Source: Scylla paramamosain | Taxonomy: Eukaryota; Arthropoda; Malacostraca; Decapoda; Portunidae | DNA: 64,000 bases | Assembly: GCF_035594125.1 (NCBI RefSeq) | Contig: NC_087152.1 | Coordinates: 8,439,501 to 8,503,500, forward strand | Direction: 5' to 3' | Shown: positions 12,291-29,051 of the stretch, one piece after another | How positions within the stretch are numbered: the stretch's first letter is position 1 | Layout of the letters: each line of letters opens with the position of its first letter | Made by a program: the position numbers and the translations under genes | Notes under the pieces: generated by a model | Seen by the model: the letters and a program-made list of their open reading frames with translations, nothing else | Told to the model about the DNA's origin: nothing | Database searches by the model: none

Positions 12291-13940
12291 ATGGAAGAGC
12301 AGCATGAGGAACAAATGGCGGAGTGCGGGAGTAGGTGGGGTGAGCTTGGAGGGGTTATGGGGGAGGGGGGAAGGGGGCAAGGGGGAGGGGGTATCAAGGG
12401 GGGTGAGGGATGGCGTGTGCTCCAGGTGGTGTATTGATCTGAGTCAGGTCAACCGTGTAGTCCAGACCAGATATTATCTAAAATTGCCTAATTTCATGCA
12501 TTTGGGGAAGACAGATAAGGATCACCATCATGGCCGGCTTACTGCGACGTAGCTCTTAGTCCCCACACTCCTTGCCCCCTCCCCGCAGCCCCTCGCCACG
12601 CCCACTCACTTCTCTCTTCCGCCCCCCCCTTTACGTTGACCTCTCCAGTCCTAGCAGTAACCCCGCTCATTATACTCCGCTCATTAGTCTGGGTTACATT
12701 TTTTTTTTCTTCTTTTTTTTTTTCTATAAGCTGATCAGGACGCATCTCAAGACACCTCAGGAAATAAAACTGGCTTATTTCTTGGTTATCATACTATTTT
12801 CTTTTTTCTTTTCTTCTTTTTTTTTTTTAATTCTGAACGGCATTTGGGTGGGCTTCTTTCTTCTATCCATTTCTTTTCTTTGGCCGATCTCTCTTACACA
12901 AAAACAAACAAACAAATAAATAAACAAATAGATAAATAATCAAATAGATAAATAAATAAATAAGCTCGCCATGTTTAATTTTTTTTTTCCATTGCAAAAT
13001 AGTTTTTTCCCATAATTACTTGCAACTTTTCAGACAGCTTTGTACTATTGTCTCTTGAAAACGTAGCTTAGGAAACATAATATTAATCTCTATTATCTCT
13101 TTTTTTTCTATATATATGTCCAAGTTAACATTCTAACAATGTCCTGAATGTCAACAAAGGACGACCGAAGCAGTAAATGGCTAATAAAATGGTCTAGTGA
13201 GGGCTAGAGTAAAGTTTCAGGACACCGGTAACTGCAGAAGGAACGGCAGAACAGTTCTAATGTTCCAGTGCCTGTAGTCATATTTCTTTTCAGTAAGGGC
13301 ACGTATGTTTGTTCAGATAAGAGGCGTCATGGTGTTACTAGCAGTCAAGGGGCGAAGTAACTGCTTTTGTTGTTAACTCGGCCGGCAGCGGTGAAAACAT
13401 GACAATAAAAAATCAAAGAAAAAGAAGTGGTGAGAAAACATAGACAACCAGAAATGCTGACGTAATTCGATACACTTTCCCCTATACGTCTCCATAAAGG
13501 GTGGTACTTGAATTGTTAGATGTGTAAAGTTAATCTGCTTTGTCCTAAATTTCCTTCCTATCACGTATGGCAATACAAAATATAACAAAAAACAGTAAGA
13601 AGAAAACAATGAAAACCAGAAACGTTTTATTGTCTAGTTCACTATATCGTTTCGAAATATTAGAGTTATAAAGTTAATATGCTTTGTCCTAAATCTCCTT
13701 CTCAACACATCCATTTAACTCTTTTTTTACGAGTATTTACACAACTCAAGATAATTACAACGCCTACGAAGAAGGTGATCGAGGAATTTTTGCCGAGAGC
13801 CACAGGACGAAATTGCAGCCTGGAAAAACCGAATGAAAAATATGATGATGAGCTTCCATTAAAAATAATGAGCCTGTCTTCCTGGAAAGCTGAATTCTGA
13901 TAAGAGGTCGTGAGTCAAGCAACCTTATATCGTCTGACTC
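12291..13940. other. AT-rich stretch with pieces of dispersed repeats
   Basis: No gene recognised. Three pieces resemble sequences elsewhere in the window. The segment 12737-12800 resembles 11298-11372 (shared CTCAAGACACCT and CTTGGTTATC-like blocks). The segment 12990-13033 resembles 32950-32990 (AAATAGTTTTTT followed by CCCATAATTACTT). The segment 13141-13187 resembles 40318-40368 (CTGAATGTCAACAAAGG-like block). Confidence 0.5.
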
Positions 13941-13944
13941 GGAA

Positions 13945-14455
13945 CCACATACAAGGCCACCAGCATTTAAGCATCAAAGGCCAGAACCATTTCATACCAG
14001 ATTACAAAACTTCATCATACCGTTACTTAAATAAGAAGGTTCAGAACTAAATAACTTCACTATTATCTAAATATGTAAGTTCACCATTATCTAACCAGTC
14101 AAGTCCAGAATCACTCAATTCCATCATAATCCAAAAAACAAACTCCAAAACCGCAGAAGTCCACCTCCACTTAAAAAATCAAAGTTCAAAGCTACACATC
14201 AGTCCACCAATATTTAAACAGCCCAGCCCAGAATAACACAAGTCCATCTCCAACTAAACAATGAAGTCCAGGATCTCACGAGTCCACCACTACCTAAGTA
14301 TCGAAACAGAAAATGAATGAATAACTAAGTAAATGAATAAATAAATAAATAAATAAGCCATCTGATATCGAAAGTTCAGAACCATACAAGTCCACTAACA
14401 TTTAAACTCCAAATAATCCTACCCAAAAAAAAAACAAACTCCACCATCAGTTAAA
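13945..14455. repeat. Degenerate minisatellite, unit about 40 bp
   Basis: A unit of the form AGTCCACCATTATCTAAACA, followed by a TCAAAGTCCAGAACCACAC-like half, recurs about ten times. Clear unit starts lie at 14118, 14158, 14201, 14241 and 14281 (spacing 40, 43, 40 and 40 bp), with more diverged units before and after. Copies differ by many substitutions, so the array is old. No coding potential. Confidence 0.75.
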
Positions 14456-17680
<3,225 letters not shown>

Positions 17681-18091
17681 TGGGGTAAATTTTTTTGTTC
17701 TTTATCGTTATTGTTTTATTGTTATATATTGCGACTCGAGGCGAACTGGTCGGTGAGGAGGCAGAGAAGGAACAGTGAGTTATTTTATGGTCTTATGCTC
17801 TTTTTATCCTTTTTCCTTTTTTTTTTTTCTTGTGCGTGTTTGAGAAGGAGGAGGAGGAGGAGGAGGAAGGAGAAGACGAGTGGGTGGTGATGATGGTGGT
17901 GGTAGAGGGGAGAGAATGAGGAGGAGAAGAAGGAGGAGGAGGAGGACGAGAAGCACATGAGACTAACGAGGTAATATTTGTCCAGCGCGTGCACATAAAA
18001 AGAATATATATCCGAGTAGGTGAAAAAAAGTATTAGAAAAATCAAATAAAAAAGGCAGATAAATTTATCAAAAGACAGAAGGATAATGTGA

Positions 18092-18096
<5 letters not shown>
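17681..18096. other. Stretch without recognised gene, GAG-rich
   Basis: T-rich to 17835, then GAG trinucleotide-rich from 17846 to 17950. No exon recognised. Confidence 0.5.
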
Positions 18097-18168
<72 letters not shown>

Positions 18169-18292
18169 GCAAAATGAACAAGCCAACAACACGGATACTG
18201 AAAGAAGTAAAAAATAAATAAAAATCGCCACCACCCTCACCACCACCACCACCACCACCACCACCACCACCAGCAGCAACAACAACAACAGC

Positions 18293-18331
<39 letters not shown>
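18097..18331. repeat. (GT)n, (CAC)n and (CAA)n cluster
   Basis: (GT)n at 18097-18166, (CAC)n at about 18236-18271 and (CAA)n to 18331. This cluster lies 27 bp downstream (minus sense) of the probable exon end at 18358, so it would be in that gene's first intron. Confidence 0.95.
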
Positions 18332-18334
<3 letters not shown>

Positions 18335-18357
18335 TTAGAACGTTCACCAGTACTTAC

Positions 18358-18439
18358 CGATCATCAAGTCACTTCCAATGTTCTCCTTTTCGTCACTGCT
18401 GGGGTCCGCCATCTTGCTCTCGGCCACTTCAGGAGACAT
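18358..18439 (-). CDS. Probable first coding exon of an unidentified gene
   Basis: On the minus strand two in-frame ATGs (18439 and 18412) open a frame of 27 codons plus one base, ending at a textbook donor site (GTAAGT at 18352-18357). The upstream ATG has a poor context. The second sits in AGCAAGATGGCGGAC, a strong Kozak site that is also the YY1-type initiator seen at many animal promoters, so I favour 18412 and the N-terminus MADPSSDEKENIGSDLMI. This N-terminus is acidic and hydrophilic, with no signal peptide. The DNA just upstream is GC- and CpG-rich, as expected for a promoter. I could not find the next exon, which would lie at lower coordinates and begin with two bases completing a Gly-type codon (G + NN). 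The product is unknown. Confidence 0.5.
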
Positions 18440-18540
18440 GGGGCGTCACGGGTCGCTGGGAGCTAAGTGTCGGAGGCGTGGCGCGGCGTGGGCCTGGCGG
18501 GGCGCGACGGGAGAAAGGGAGACAGGGAAGGTGAATGGTT
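18440..18540 (-). promoter_or_regulatory. GC-rich probable promoter/5' UTR of the 18.4-kb exon
   Basis: This is the most GC-rich 100 bp in its neighbourhood, placed directly upstream of the two ATGs. On the minus strand it reads through CGCCCCGCCAGG and CCGTGACGCCCC (a half-CRE). No TATA box is seen, which fits a YY1-type, TATA-less start. Confidence 0.35.
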
Positions 18541-18592
18541 AGCGAGCATACGTTGACTGGTGTATAGATTTCTCTATATGTATAGATATGTG

Positions 18593-18596
<4 letters not shown>

Positions 18597-18670
<74 letters not shown>
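18597..18670. repeat. (TC)n microsatellite
   Basis: About 74 bp of TC, followed by degenerate TATC/TTATC repeats to 18730. Confidence 0.98.
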
Positions 18671-18672
<2 letters not shown>

Positions 18673-18730
18673 ATCAATTTATCTGTCAGTCTATCTGTTT
18701 ATCAGTGTATTAGTTTATCAACCTGTTAAT

Positions 18731-19334
18731 CTATTCATTTATTTTATTTATAAGTTTACACCAATGTTAATAGTTATTATTGATATGTTAATATTCATGA
18801 TAACAGAGTCTACATCATAAGGAACTCCATAACATATGAAACTTTTCTATGTGAAGAGACAAGAATAAAGGTACCCAGGCAAGCTTGGTTCTTGGCTAAA
18901 GTACAATGTGGTCTGAAAAGGAGTCGAAATAAGGTCTAAAATACATGACATAATAAGCTATGTAGAATGAATAGAGGATGTTATTATGAAAGTACAAGGT
19001 GACACAAGAGAGTTGATAAATACAAATATTTAGTGTCATATTTTATCGAAAAAATGCAAACAGAAATCAGGCACAAGACTCAGATAATCTGTCGGCAGGA
19101 TGGAATGAAGTCCTGTATGATGCGAGGATTCCAGCAAAACAAAACAAAAAATGAAGGAGAAAGATATACACGACATTTGGAAAAAAATTACCGGTACCAC
19201 ATGAAGTCAACAGATTGGCTGAGAAAAGGAAAAATGTGAAGACGAATAAATAGGGTTAAAGAATTACCAGTGCCAGGAAGTATTGCAATTATAAATATTG
19301 TTGATTAAATCTGACTAAAGGGCGAGTATTACGG
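18731..19334. other. Stretch without recognised gene
   Basis: AT-rich, no domain or repeat recognised. Confidence 0.5.
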
Positions 19335-19830
19335 ATGGCGAATGTTTATAAGAAGCGAGGGGAAGAAAAGAGGTAACAAAATCATTAAACAAAATTATTA
19401 CTCGCATTCTTCCAACAGAAGGTAAAAAGGAAAGAAATAACAGGCCTTAAGAAGATACGTATGCATGTGAGAAGAGAGAAAGCGGAAGAAGGGAAAAGGT
19501 CCTTAAGAAGACTATGTCAACAAAACGAGGGAAAGAGGAAGAAGTAACAAGATACTCTACAAGAAGAAGGGATGGGGAAGAGGTAACAAGATTTTCAATA
19601 AGATATACTACTAGAAGAGAGAAGAGGAAGAGTTAACAAAGTCTTTAAAAAGATATTCCTGCAAGAAGAAGAGAGAAGAGGTAAAAAAAAGTCCTCAGGA
19701 AGGTTTACCTACAAGAAGAGGGGAAGAGGAAGAAGTAGCAAAGTCCCTAAGAAGATATGCTTAGAAGAATGGGGGAAAGAGGAAGAAGTTAAAAGTCCTT
19801 AAGAACATGCCATACTTATGAGAAAAAAAG
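19335..19830. repeat. Degenerate minisatellite, unit about 50 bp
   Basis: A unit containing GGGAAGAGGAAGAAGTAACA, followed by AAGTCCTTAAGAAGATATAC, recurs about nine times with drift. The GTAACAA-type anchor falls at 19543, 19582, 19632, 19681, 19735 and 19788 (spacing 39-54 bp). More diverged copies precede it from about 19335. No coding potential. Confidence 0.7.
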
Positions 19831-20550
19831 AAGAGCAAGGAGTGAAAAGAGTGGTAAAGAAAACACCAGCATTATCTCTTCCTTGTGCCTCCTTGAACCG
19901 TGCCACCTTCCCTCACATAAAGGTAAGCGGCGCATAAGTGGCTTGATATGGTGGCAAAAAAGAGGAGCCTTCAGCCATAATCACCCACACGTGACATCCG
20001 CATCAGAGCGTGGGTGTCTCCTGCAACTCAACACTTCCCGTCAGATCCTTACCACAGTGAAACCTTGGGCTCGACTCTGCCTTTCCTCTACACAATGCTC
20101 TTTGTCTGAGTGAATTCATATTTCTAGCTGGGACATTCCCCCTCTTCACCTGCACTGCACTCCACGTCATCCACACCCTTTCCTTTCTTCTTCTCCCCCC
20201 AAGATTCCCTTCCCTTCCCTTTCCATCCCGTGTTGTTGCACCACAGTGGTGGCTGCATATCATTTCGTGACGTAAATGCTTTCCATCTCCCAACCTCCTA
20301 TCTCCAGATCAGAATAATCTTTATGGTTTCCGTAACGTCACCCATGTTTTGCATCACTTTCCTTCTAGGGACGGGAACTCCAGATCACGCACAGGTAGAA
20401 TGATGTACAAAATAAATAAATAGATAAAAACTTTATTATAATAACATGGAAAAAGAAAGGAAAATTATTCAACTTACGGAAAACAATCTTAATTATAATA
20501 AACATGTTTCATAATAATGGGTCACTACTTAAACCATTTGCATATTCACA
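19831..20550. other. Stretch without recognised gene
   Basis: Mixed composition, with frames of up to 96 codons that resemble nothing I know. A C/T-rich segment covers 20140-20230. Confidence 0.5.
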
Positions 20551-21790
20551 AGACACAAAGGAGGGAGAGAGGGAGGGAGGGAGTATGAGTTTCCGCGACA
20601 GGAGGGGTGAGCGTGAGGGCGGAGCGGGGCGGGGCGGGTCCCGGAGAGGCGTGCCACAAAGGATTTACAGCCACAAAGACTGAGTGGTCCTGATGGAAAT
20701 GTTGTGGCTTCTCGCTTCCTGCCGCTCAGATTGCCACTGAAGACAGAGGAAGGAGTGGGGAGAGAGAGGAGATGTGAGATGAAGAGACTGAGATGAAATA
20801 TAGCAAGTGAGAGGATATGAAAAGACTGAAATTAAAGATATGGGAGGGAGAGGGCGAAATGAGGAGATGATGGGAAGTGGGAAGGGGATAGGGAAATGAG
20901 GAGATGGTGAGATTAAAAAAACATATGGAAGGAGAGGGAAAGGAGCAGATGAAGAGACTGCAATGAAAGATATGGAAGATATGGGAAGAGGAGGGAGAGG
21001 GACGTGAAGAGACGGAAGTGAAAGAGCAGAAATTAGAGGGAAAAGGAACTGAAAGAGGTGAGTGGAGGAAGAGAGAAAAAAAAGGTGATAAGATTGAATG
21101 GAAAAAGATGAGAGGAGAAGGGAAGAAAGAGATAAATAGGCTGAAATTAAGCAAATGGGAGGAAGATAAGATGAAAAGGAAAACATGAAAATGCTGAAAT
21201 GAATGAGGCAAACAAACGAGGGGAGGAAAAGGAGCAGATGAAACGAAAGACGTGAGAAGAAAAGGAGAGAGAAAGGGACACTAAAATGAAAAAAAAAGAG
21301 AGAAAGGGAGAAGTGAAAAGGTCAAGAGGAAAAAGGAGAGAAGTGAAAGAGGCTAAAGGAGAGAAAAGCCACAAAAAGAAAAAAAATAGAAGGCAAAAGT
21401 GACAAAATAGAAGTGATGAAGACAGATAAAAGATGGGAAAGAAAAGGAAAGGTTAAAAAAAAAATAACACCCAGGAAAGAGGTGAAGGGAGGAGTAAGAG
21501 GTTAACAGAAAGAAGTAACAAGAGCGTGTAAAGGAAGAATGATGGGAGAGGGATGAAAAAGGAAGAATGATGTTGGAGGGGGTGACAAGGCAGAGAGGGT
21601 GAGATAAGGGAAAGGTACAGACACGAGATTAATGAAGAGAGGAAGTGCGGAATGGCGATGAGGGCGTGGGGGATACTGTGAGATTAAAGAGTGGGCGAAA
21701 GAGAAGCGAAGTGGAGGGAGAGGAAACGAGATGAAGATGAGAAAAGGGAGAGGCTGACGCAAAAAAAAAAAAAAAGAAAAGGAGAGACAG
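20551..21790. repeat. Purine-rich low-complexity tract with degenerate repeats
   Basis: The plus strand is A/G-rich for over 1.2 kb. A loose unit GATGAAGAGACTGAGATGAA recurs near 20779, 20817, 20951 and 21004. The long minus-strand Ser/Phe/Leu/Pro frames (up to 173 codons) come from this bias. They have no domain, and the three minus frames overlap one another, which argues against coding. Confidence 0.75.
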
Positions 21791-22270
21791 GTAAAGGTAA
21801 ACTTATTAAAGATACACTAACGAAGGTGAAACAAAGGTGAGACTACACAGTAAGGCATAAGTACCAGTGTTATCTTAATATCAAATTACAGGATAGAACT
21901 AATTACAGAAACATTCGTACTATACTTAAGGTCCCACAGACAAACTATAGACACAGATACAGACACTAATTCAGCACTAACAGTTCTGAAGTTTTGAAGC
22001 TGAACAAAGAAAGAGAAATATAAGAAAAGGGACTGGAGGAGAAACGAGATATAAATAAGAGGTTGAGAGCACCACGCAAGGCAAGCACTGAATAGAACAG
22101 GCTCATGGAATCAACAAATTTGACGAGTCCAAGTGCCCAAGTGGTTATGAAGTGTGAGGTTTGGAAGCCATATTACCTGAGTGCGTGATGATGGAAATGA
22201 TAATGTTGGTGATGATGGTAACGGTGTGTAGATGGGGGGAGGGAGGTAAGGAAGGAGTGTGGGTGTTAAA
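21791..22270. other. Stretch without recognised gene
   Basis: Mixed composition. Nothing assignable. Confidence 0.5.
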
Positions 22271-22554
<284 letters not shown>

Positions 22555-22795
22555 GAGTGCAAGTAGTATCACAAAAAGAGTTCACATCCTAACTCACTGG
22601 GGCACTTTTTTCTCGTCTTCTGACCCGTTATTGTGTGCAAAGTTGTGAGATCTATTTGCATCTCTAGTTTTCCTCTGTCTTGTCTTTCCACGAAGGGATG
22701 AATATTCTGACGTAAGTCACGACACATGAATATGATAAGATCACCAACACAGATATATACGAGTAAAAACAACAAATTTAAACAACAGGCCGGCT

Positions 22796-22796
<1 letters not shown>

Positions 22797-22840
<44 letters not shown>
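22797..22840. repeat. (CA)n microsatellite
   Basis: About 22 CA units. The spacer 22551-22796 contains no recognised gene. Confidence 0.97.
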
Positions 22841-22843
<3 letters not shown>

Positions 22844-22929
22844 ATTAAACACTAAGCATGTTGTCACGTGCCAAAGTCTTGCACGTGCTGCTCATCACAC
22901 GTGCATGAGACCATCAAGCTGATAACGAG

Positions 22930-23820
22930 CGTTCCTCTCGTTACGTGGCCTTACTCACCCCTGGAATGCGGAGGGGAGGGCGAGGTGGGCGGTGGGGGCG
23001 GACACTGTGTTCCTGATGGAGGTGAAGATGGTCTGCGGTAAAGACGAGTAGCGAGGCACTGCACCAGGTAGAGGAGAGAGCGGCGAGTGAACTACCCACA
23101 CCCTGCGCAGTCTTCAGGAGGTAATGGTGATCCAAGGTGGTTCCGAGGTCCTCTGTTTCGGGCTGTCGAGGTACGATGATGTCAGGCCGCGTCACCTGCC
23201 TGTGTGTTCCACCTGTCCTGGGGTTTTCTACTTTCAGGGTTACAGCGAGCGAGCCTCGGGAATGTATTGGTCCTGTCAAGAGGCAGTTCTGATGCACAGA
23301 TGATCAGCATTCTGGAAATTAAATAAACAGTAAAAGCCAATCTAAAACTGTTGCCTTAGCACGTGCTGACTTCTATTCTAAAAACAAGCGACGTGAAAAT
23401 TATTCTCAGAGAACCACACCTGCCACTGCCGGTGACCCTTACCGCCTCTGTTATTAAGACGCCGGCGAGGAACAACCTGCGCTCTGCTGGTGCCCAGGCG
23501 CGCGCCCGCCCGCCCGTCTGCCCGTTGTCTTAAGGTGGAAAATCCTCGCCGTCTCAGGGCTCTCTCGCGAGATGCTGATGCTGGGCGGCACGTGGCTGTG
23601 TCTCCCACGACACCTGCCTCTCCGCTATGTGTCGCTCGCCTTCGCTCACCCACCGACCACCTCCACTGTTCGCTGTTCTTCGGTGACCGAGTCTTTTTGG
23701 AATTACCACGCGCGATCACATCACACCTGCCCCACGCGGCCATGCACTCTCCTCACATCACCTGGACGCTTGCCTGAGTCTAGTAAGCCTCGTCGCATAT
23801 CCCAACATATTGCGGTCTCT
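22930..23820. promoter_or_regulatory. CpG-rich region, possible non-coding first exon on minus strand
   Basis: GC- and CpG-rich, especially 23455-23560. On the minus strand a frame of 118 codons ends by running into a strong donor-like GGGGTGAGTAAG near 22951-22962, and a plausible acceptor TGTGCATCAG lies near 23290. This could be an untranslated or unknown exon. The translation resembles no family, so I do not call a CDS. Confidence 0.25.
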
Positions 23821-23926
23821 AATTAGCAAGGGGGGACTTTTGATAACGGAGAGAGACTGGATATTTTTAGATTTACTTTAAAACGAAAAAAAAAAGAAAT
23901 ATCATATACAGCATGTTCAGAATCTT

Positions 23927-24408
<482 letters not shown>

Positions 24409-24529
24409 TTAACAAATATCAACGCATGCTTGTATGTTTACGTATGATTACAAATCTTGTTGACAAAAAGAAGACCTAATTCATATCAGACTTACCAATT
24501 TCATATACACAATTATATAAGGATATCAT

Positions 24530-24798
<269 letters not shown>

Positions 24799-24978
24799 AG
24801 ATGTGTCTATGCGTGGGTTTGTGAGTGTGCGAATCAGTTAAGGTGACGTGGTCAGCCTCACCTGCCTGCCATCAGACAAGGTGAGGCAGGCTGTTCCCAC
24901 ACCTGCCTCCCATCCACCCTCCCTCCACGCCTCCATCCATCCTATCCTCCCTCCCAGCCTCCCTCCGTCTTATTTTTT

Positions 24979-24981
<3 letters not shown>

Positions 24982-25068
<87 letters not shown>
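24982..25068. repeat. (TC)n microsatellite
   Basis: About 87 bp of TC. The following 25069-25488 is C/T-rich unique sequence without a recognised gene. Confidence 0.97.
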
Positions 25069-25069
<1 letters not shown>

Positions 25070-25484
25070 ACTTTCTTCCTTAACTTTCTTTTTATATTAA
25101 CCCTAACTTAAATTTTACTTTATGTTTTTACTTTCAATCTCTTTTATCGTATTCTCTTCACTCAAATATATTCCCTCATCAACGTGTTTCCGCCTTTACT
25201 CTCTAATCTTCTAGCATACTCGTACAGCACTATACCTCCGCCTTCCACACCCACTTTCCTCATGTGTCCCTATACTTGACTCTCATCCCCGCGGTAATAG
25301 CACATCCCTCCCGTCTCGCACATCCTGTTTGCTAATTCCTCCTTTCACTCACATTGTTGCTTGATTCGGTTTAAGTACTACGTATTTTCTCTCCCGGTAA
25401 CGTCTGACTCTTTTTAAAATGTCTGTGATTTTATATAACCATCGTCTCTTTTTTTCTTTATTTGGTTCTCATGTAGTACACACA

Positions 25485-26565
<1,081 letters not shown>

Positions 26566-26614
<49 letters not shown>

Positions 26615-26620
26615 TGTCTG

Positions 26621-26692
<72 letters not shown>

Positions 26693-26696
26693 TGTC

Positions 26697-26766
<70 letters not shown>

Positions 26767-26774
26767 TGTCTGTC

Positions 26775-26868
<94 letters not shown>

Positions 26869-26891
26869 TGTCTGTCTGTGTGTGTGTGTGT
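26566..26891. repeat. (GT)n array with regularly spaced TCTG interruptions
   Basis: About 326 bp of GT are interrupted by short (TCTG)n blocks near 26613, 26691, 26766 and 26867 (spacing 78, 75 and 101 bp). The array therefore has a higher-order unit. (CATA)n runs follow at 26957-27003 and 27147-27184. Confidence 0.96.
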
Positions 26892-27184
26892 ATTGGGACA
26901 GATGAGCCACACAAACAGCAGATTTCAAATTTAGTACAATCTCTCCACATACGAATATATACATACATACATACATACATACATACATACATACATACAT
27001 ACATAAATACACAGAACTTGCCTACACACCTGGCATAAACACTCTCGGGGATCCATGATAATTTTTCAATCAAACATACAACACGGAAAAAAAGTACCAT
27101 CATAAAACCTTTATGAAACACGTATATAAAGAGAGAATCACTTCCTCATACATACATACATACATACATACATACATACATACA

Positions 27185-27539
27185 CCAACACCAACATAAT
27201 ACCTAATCTCTAACACCAGGGAAAATCAGGCTAACATACCATTACTGAACACTGCAACAACTTGACTTCTTCACTAACACAAGGTAAAAAATGTAAATAG
27301 ATAAATAAATAAATAGATAAATGTGTATACAAGTATAATAATCAGGCAGATCACATTCATTCACATCAGTTCTCACAGATGGCTTATTAAGTTCACAAAA
27401 CAGCAAGGCAGAGAGTAAAAACAGAGAAGACAGAGGTATGAAAAGACAGACGTAAAAAAAAAAAGAAAATGAGATACACGAACAGGAAACACAGAGCTAA
27501 GAGGCGGCTTTGTCCAGTTTTTACATGCTTACCTACGTA
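27185..27539. other. Stretch without recognised gene
   Basis: AT-rich, with a short (AAAT/GATA) patch near 27298-27322. Nothing else seen. Confidence 0.5.
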
Positions 27540-28615
27540 ATACCACCTGTCTGGTCTTCGTTAATACCTTTGGTGACGTTCAGTAGTATTCGTAACGGCT
27601 GTATCAACTAATTTCTGTGAGGCAACACGAGTAGGAATCAGGGAGTTAAGAGAAGTATATATGGGATTTATACACCTAGTAAGTACCTTCAGTAACAGAT
27701 TTAGAGATATTTGAGATTTCAGTATCAGCTAATTTCTGTGAAATAACACGAACAAGAACCAGAGATTGAATGAAAGTTAAGAGAGACACTTATCTAGCAT
27801 TCATACATCTGGTAAACATTTTTTATTTCGTCTCCAGTGATAGCTTCAAAGATATTCGTAATTTCAGTATCAACTAATTTCCTTAAATAAGATAAAATGA
27901 ACAGAAAGTTGAGAAGAGAGTTAAGAAAGACGTTTTACGTAACATTTTTAAACCTGTTCAGCACCTTATATTTCAGCTTCAGTGACAACTTCTAAGACGT
28001 TTGTAATTGCAATATCAACTCATTTCTTGCGAGATAACACGAACAGGAACTTAAGATGACAGCAGACTTAAGAGACATTTTTTTTTTCCAGCATTCATAA
28101 CTTTTGCTGGCATCTCTTATTTGGGCTCTGGTAGTAGGTTGATAAAATGATTAATGTTACTTAAATGCTATAGCAACTTTTTTTTTTTTGTGCTCGGCAT
28201 TACCAGACAAGTTAAGAAAAGCATTATACCAGATAATTAAACTTCACAAATATTACTTACTTGGGATTTCGTACCGTTGATAAAGTGAAGTTAAATGGTA
28301 CTCTTAAATTCTGTATCAATTTCTCTTTTGCTTGTCGTCACCAGAGAAATCAACAGTAGCATTATTCGAAGTTTCAAAACCTCCCATTTATTCGGGATCT
28401 GGTACCGGGTAGGTTGATAAAGTGATGTTAAATGATACTGTTCATTGCTGAGTCAATTATTACTTTCTCATCATTACTAGAGAAGTTAAAATTACATTAT
28501 AGCAAACCTCACAAACATCACTTCAGAATTTTGTACTAGGTAGGTTGATAAAGTGATGTTAAATGATACTGTTAACTGCCAAATCAACTAATTTTTTACG
28601 TTCTTCATCACTGTA
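27540..28615. repeat. Degenerate long-unit tandem array, about 140 bp x 8
   Basis: A unit of roughly 140 bp recurs eight times. The anchor TATCAACTAATTT, or a close derivative, falls at 27602, 27723, 27868, 28013, 28169, 28313, 28451 and 28582 (spacing 121-156 bp). The first four units share a GATAACACGAACAGGAAC-like block and a TTAAGAGA block. The last four share GGTTGATAAAGTGATGTTAA and AGAGAAGTTAA-like blocks, so the array has two subtypes in series. No open frame is conserved between units. Confidence 0.75.
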
Positions 28616-28856
28616 GCAGCTGTCTGCGCCCTACAGGGAGGAGGGAGAACCTCGACCCGCCTGATCACGTCGCGCCAGGGCAGTTGGGGGCGCGTGCAGG
28701 TGTTACGGGCACGTGTGTCTGGCCACCTGCCTGGCTCCCACCTGCCCTGACCCTCACCACGCCACCCTCGCCACCTAAACCTCACACACATATACACATA
28801 CTTCTGTACTCGTTGGAAGATTGCGGTTTTCTTTTGTATTCGTTATCTTTTATTAT

Positions 28857-28857
<1 letters not shown>
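28616..28857. other. GC-rich patch without recognised gene
   Basis: GC-rich sequence directly abutting the end of the 140-bp array, with several GGTGG/CCACC boxes. No exon is supported. Confidence 0.4.

Positions 28858-28948
<91 letters not shown>
28858..28948. repeat. (TC)n microsatellite
   Basis: About 91 bp of TC, with a short (GT)n at 29027-29051 further on. Confidence 0.98.
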
Positions 28949-28952
<4 letters not shown>

Positions 28953-29051
28953 AAGGGTGAATCAATACCCAACATCTCAGTATCTATTTATAGTATGATA
29001 TGCGCAATAGAGAGATACCATCTACCGTGTGTGTGTGTGTGTGTGTGTGTT

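Noticed and set aside
11851..12552. 233-codon Leu-rich frame
   Set aside because: It spans the CTC array and an AG array; the remaining part has no recognisable domain.
20665..21211. Minus-strand Ser/Phe/Leu/Pro frames of up to 173 codons
   Set aside because: They overlap in different frames and arise from T/C bias opposite a purine-rich strand; no domain or splice evidence.
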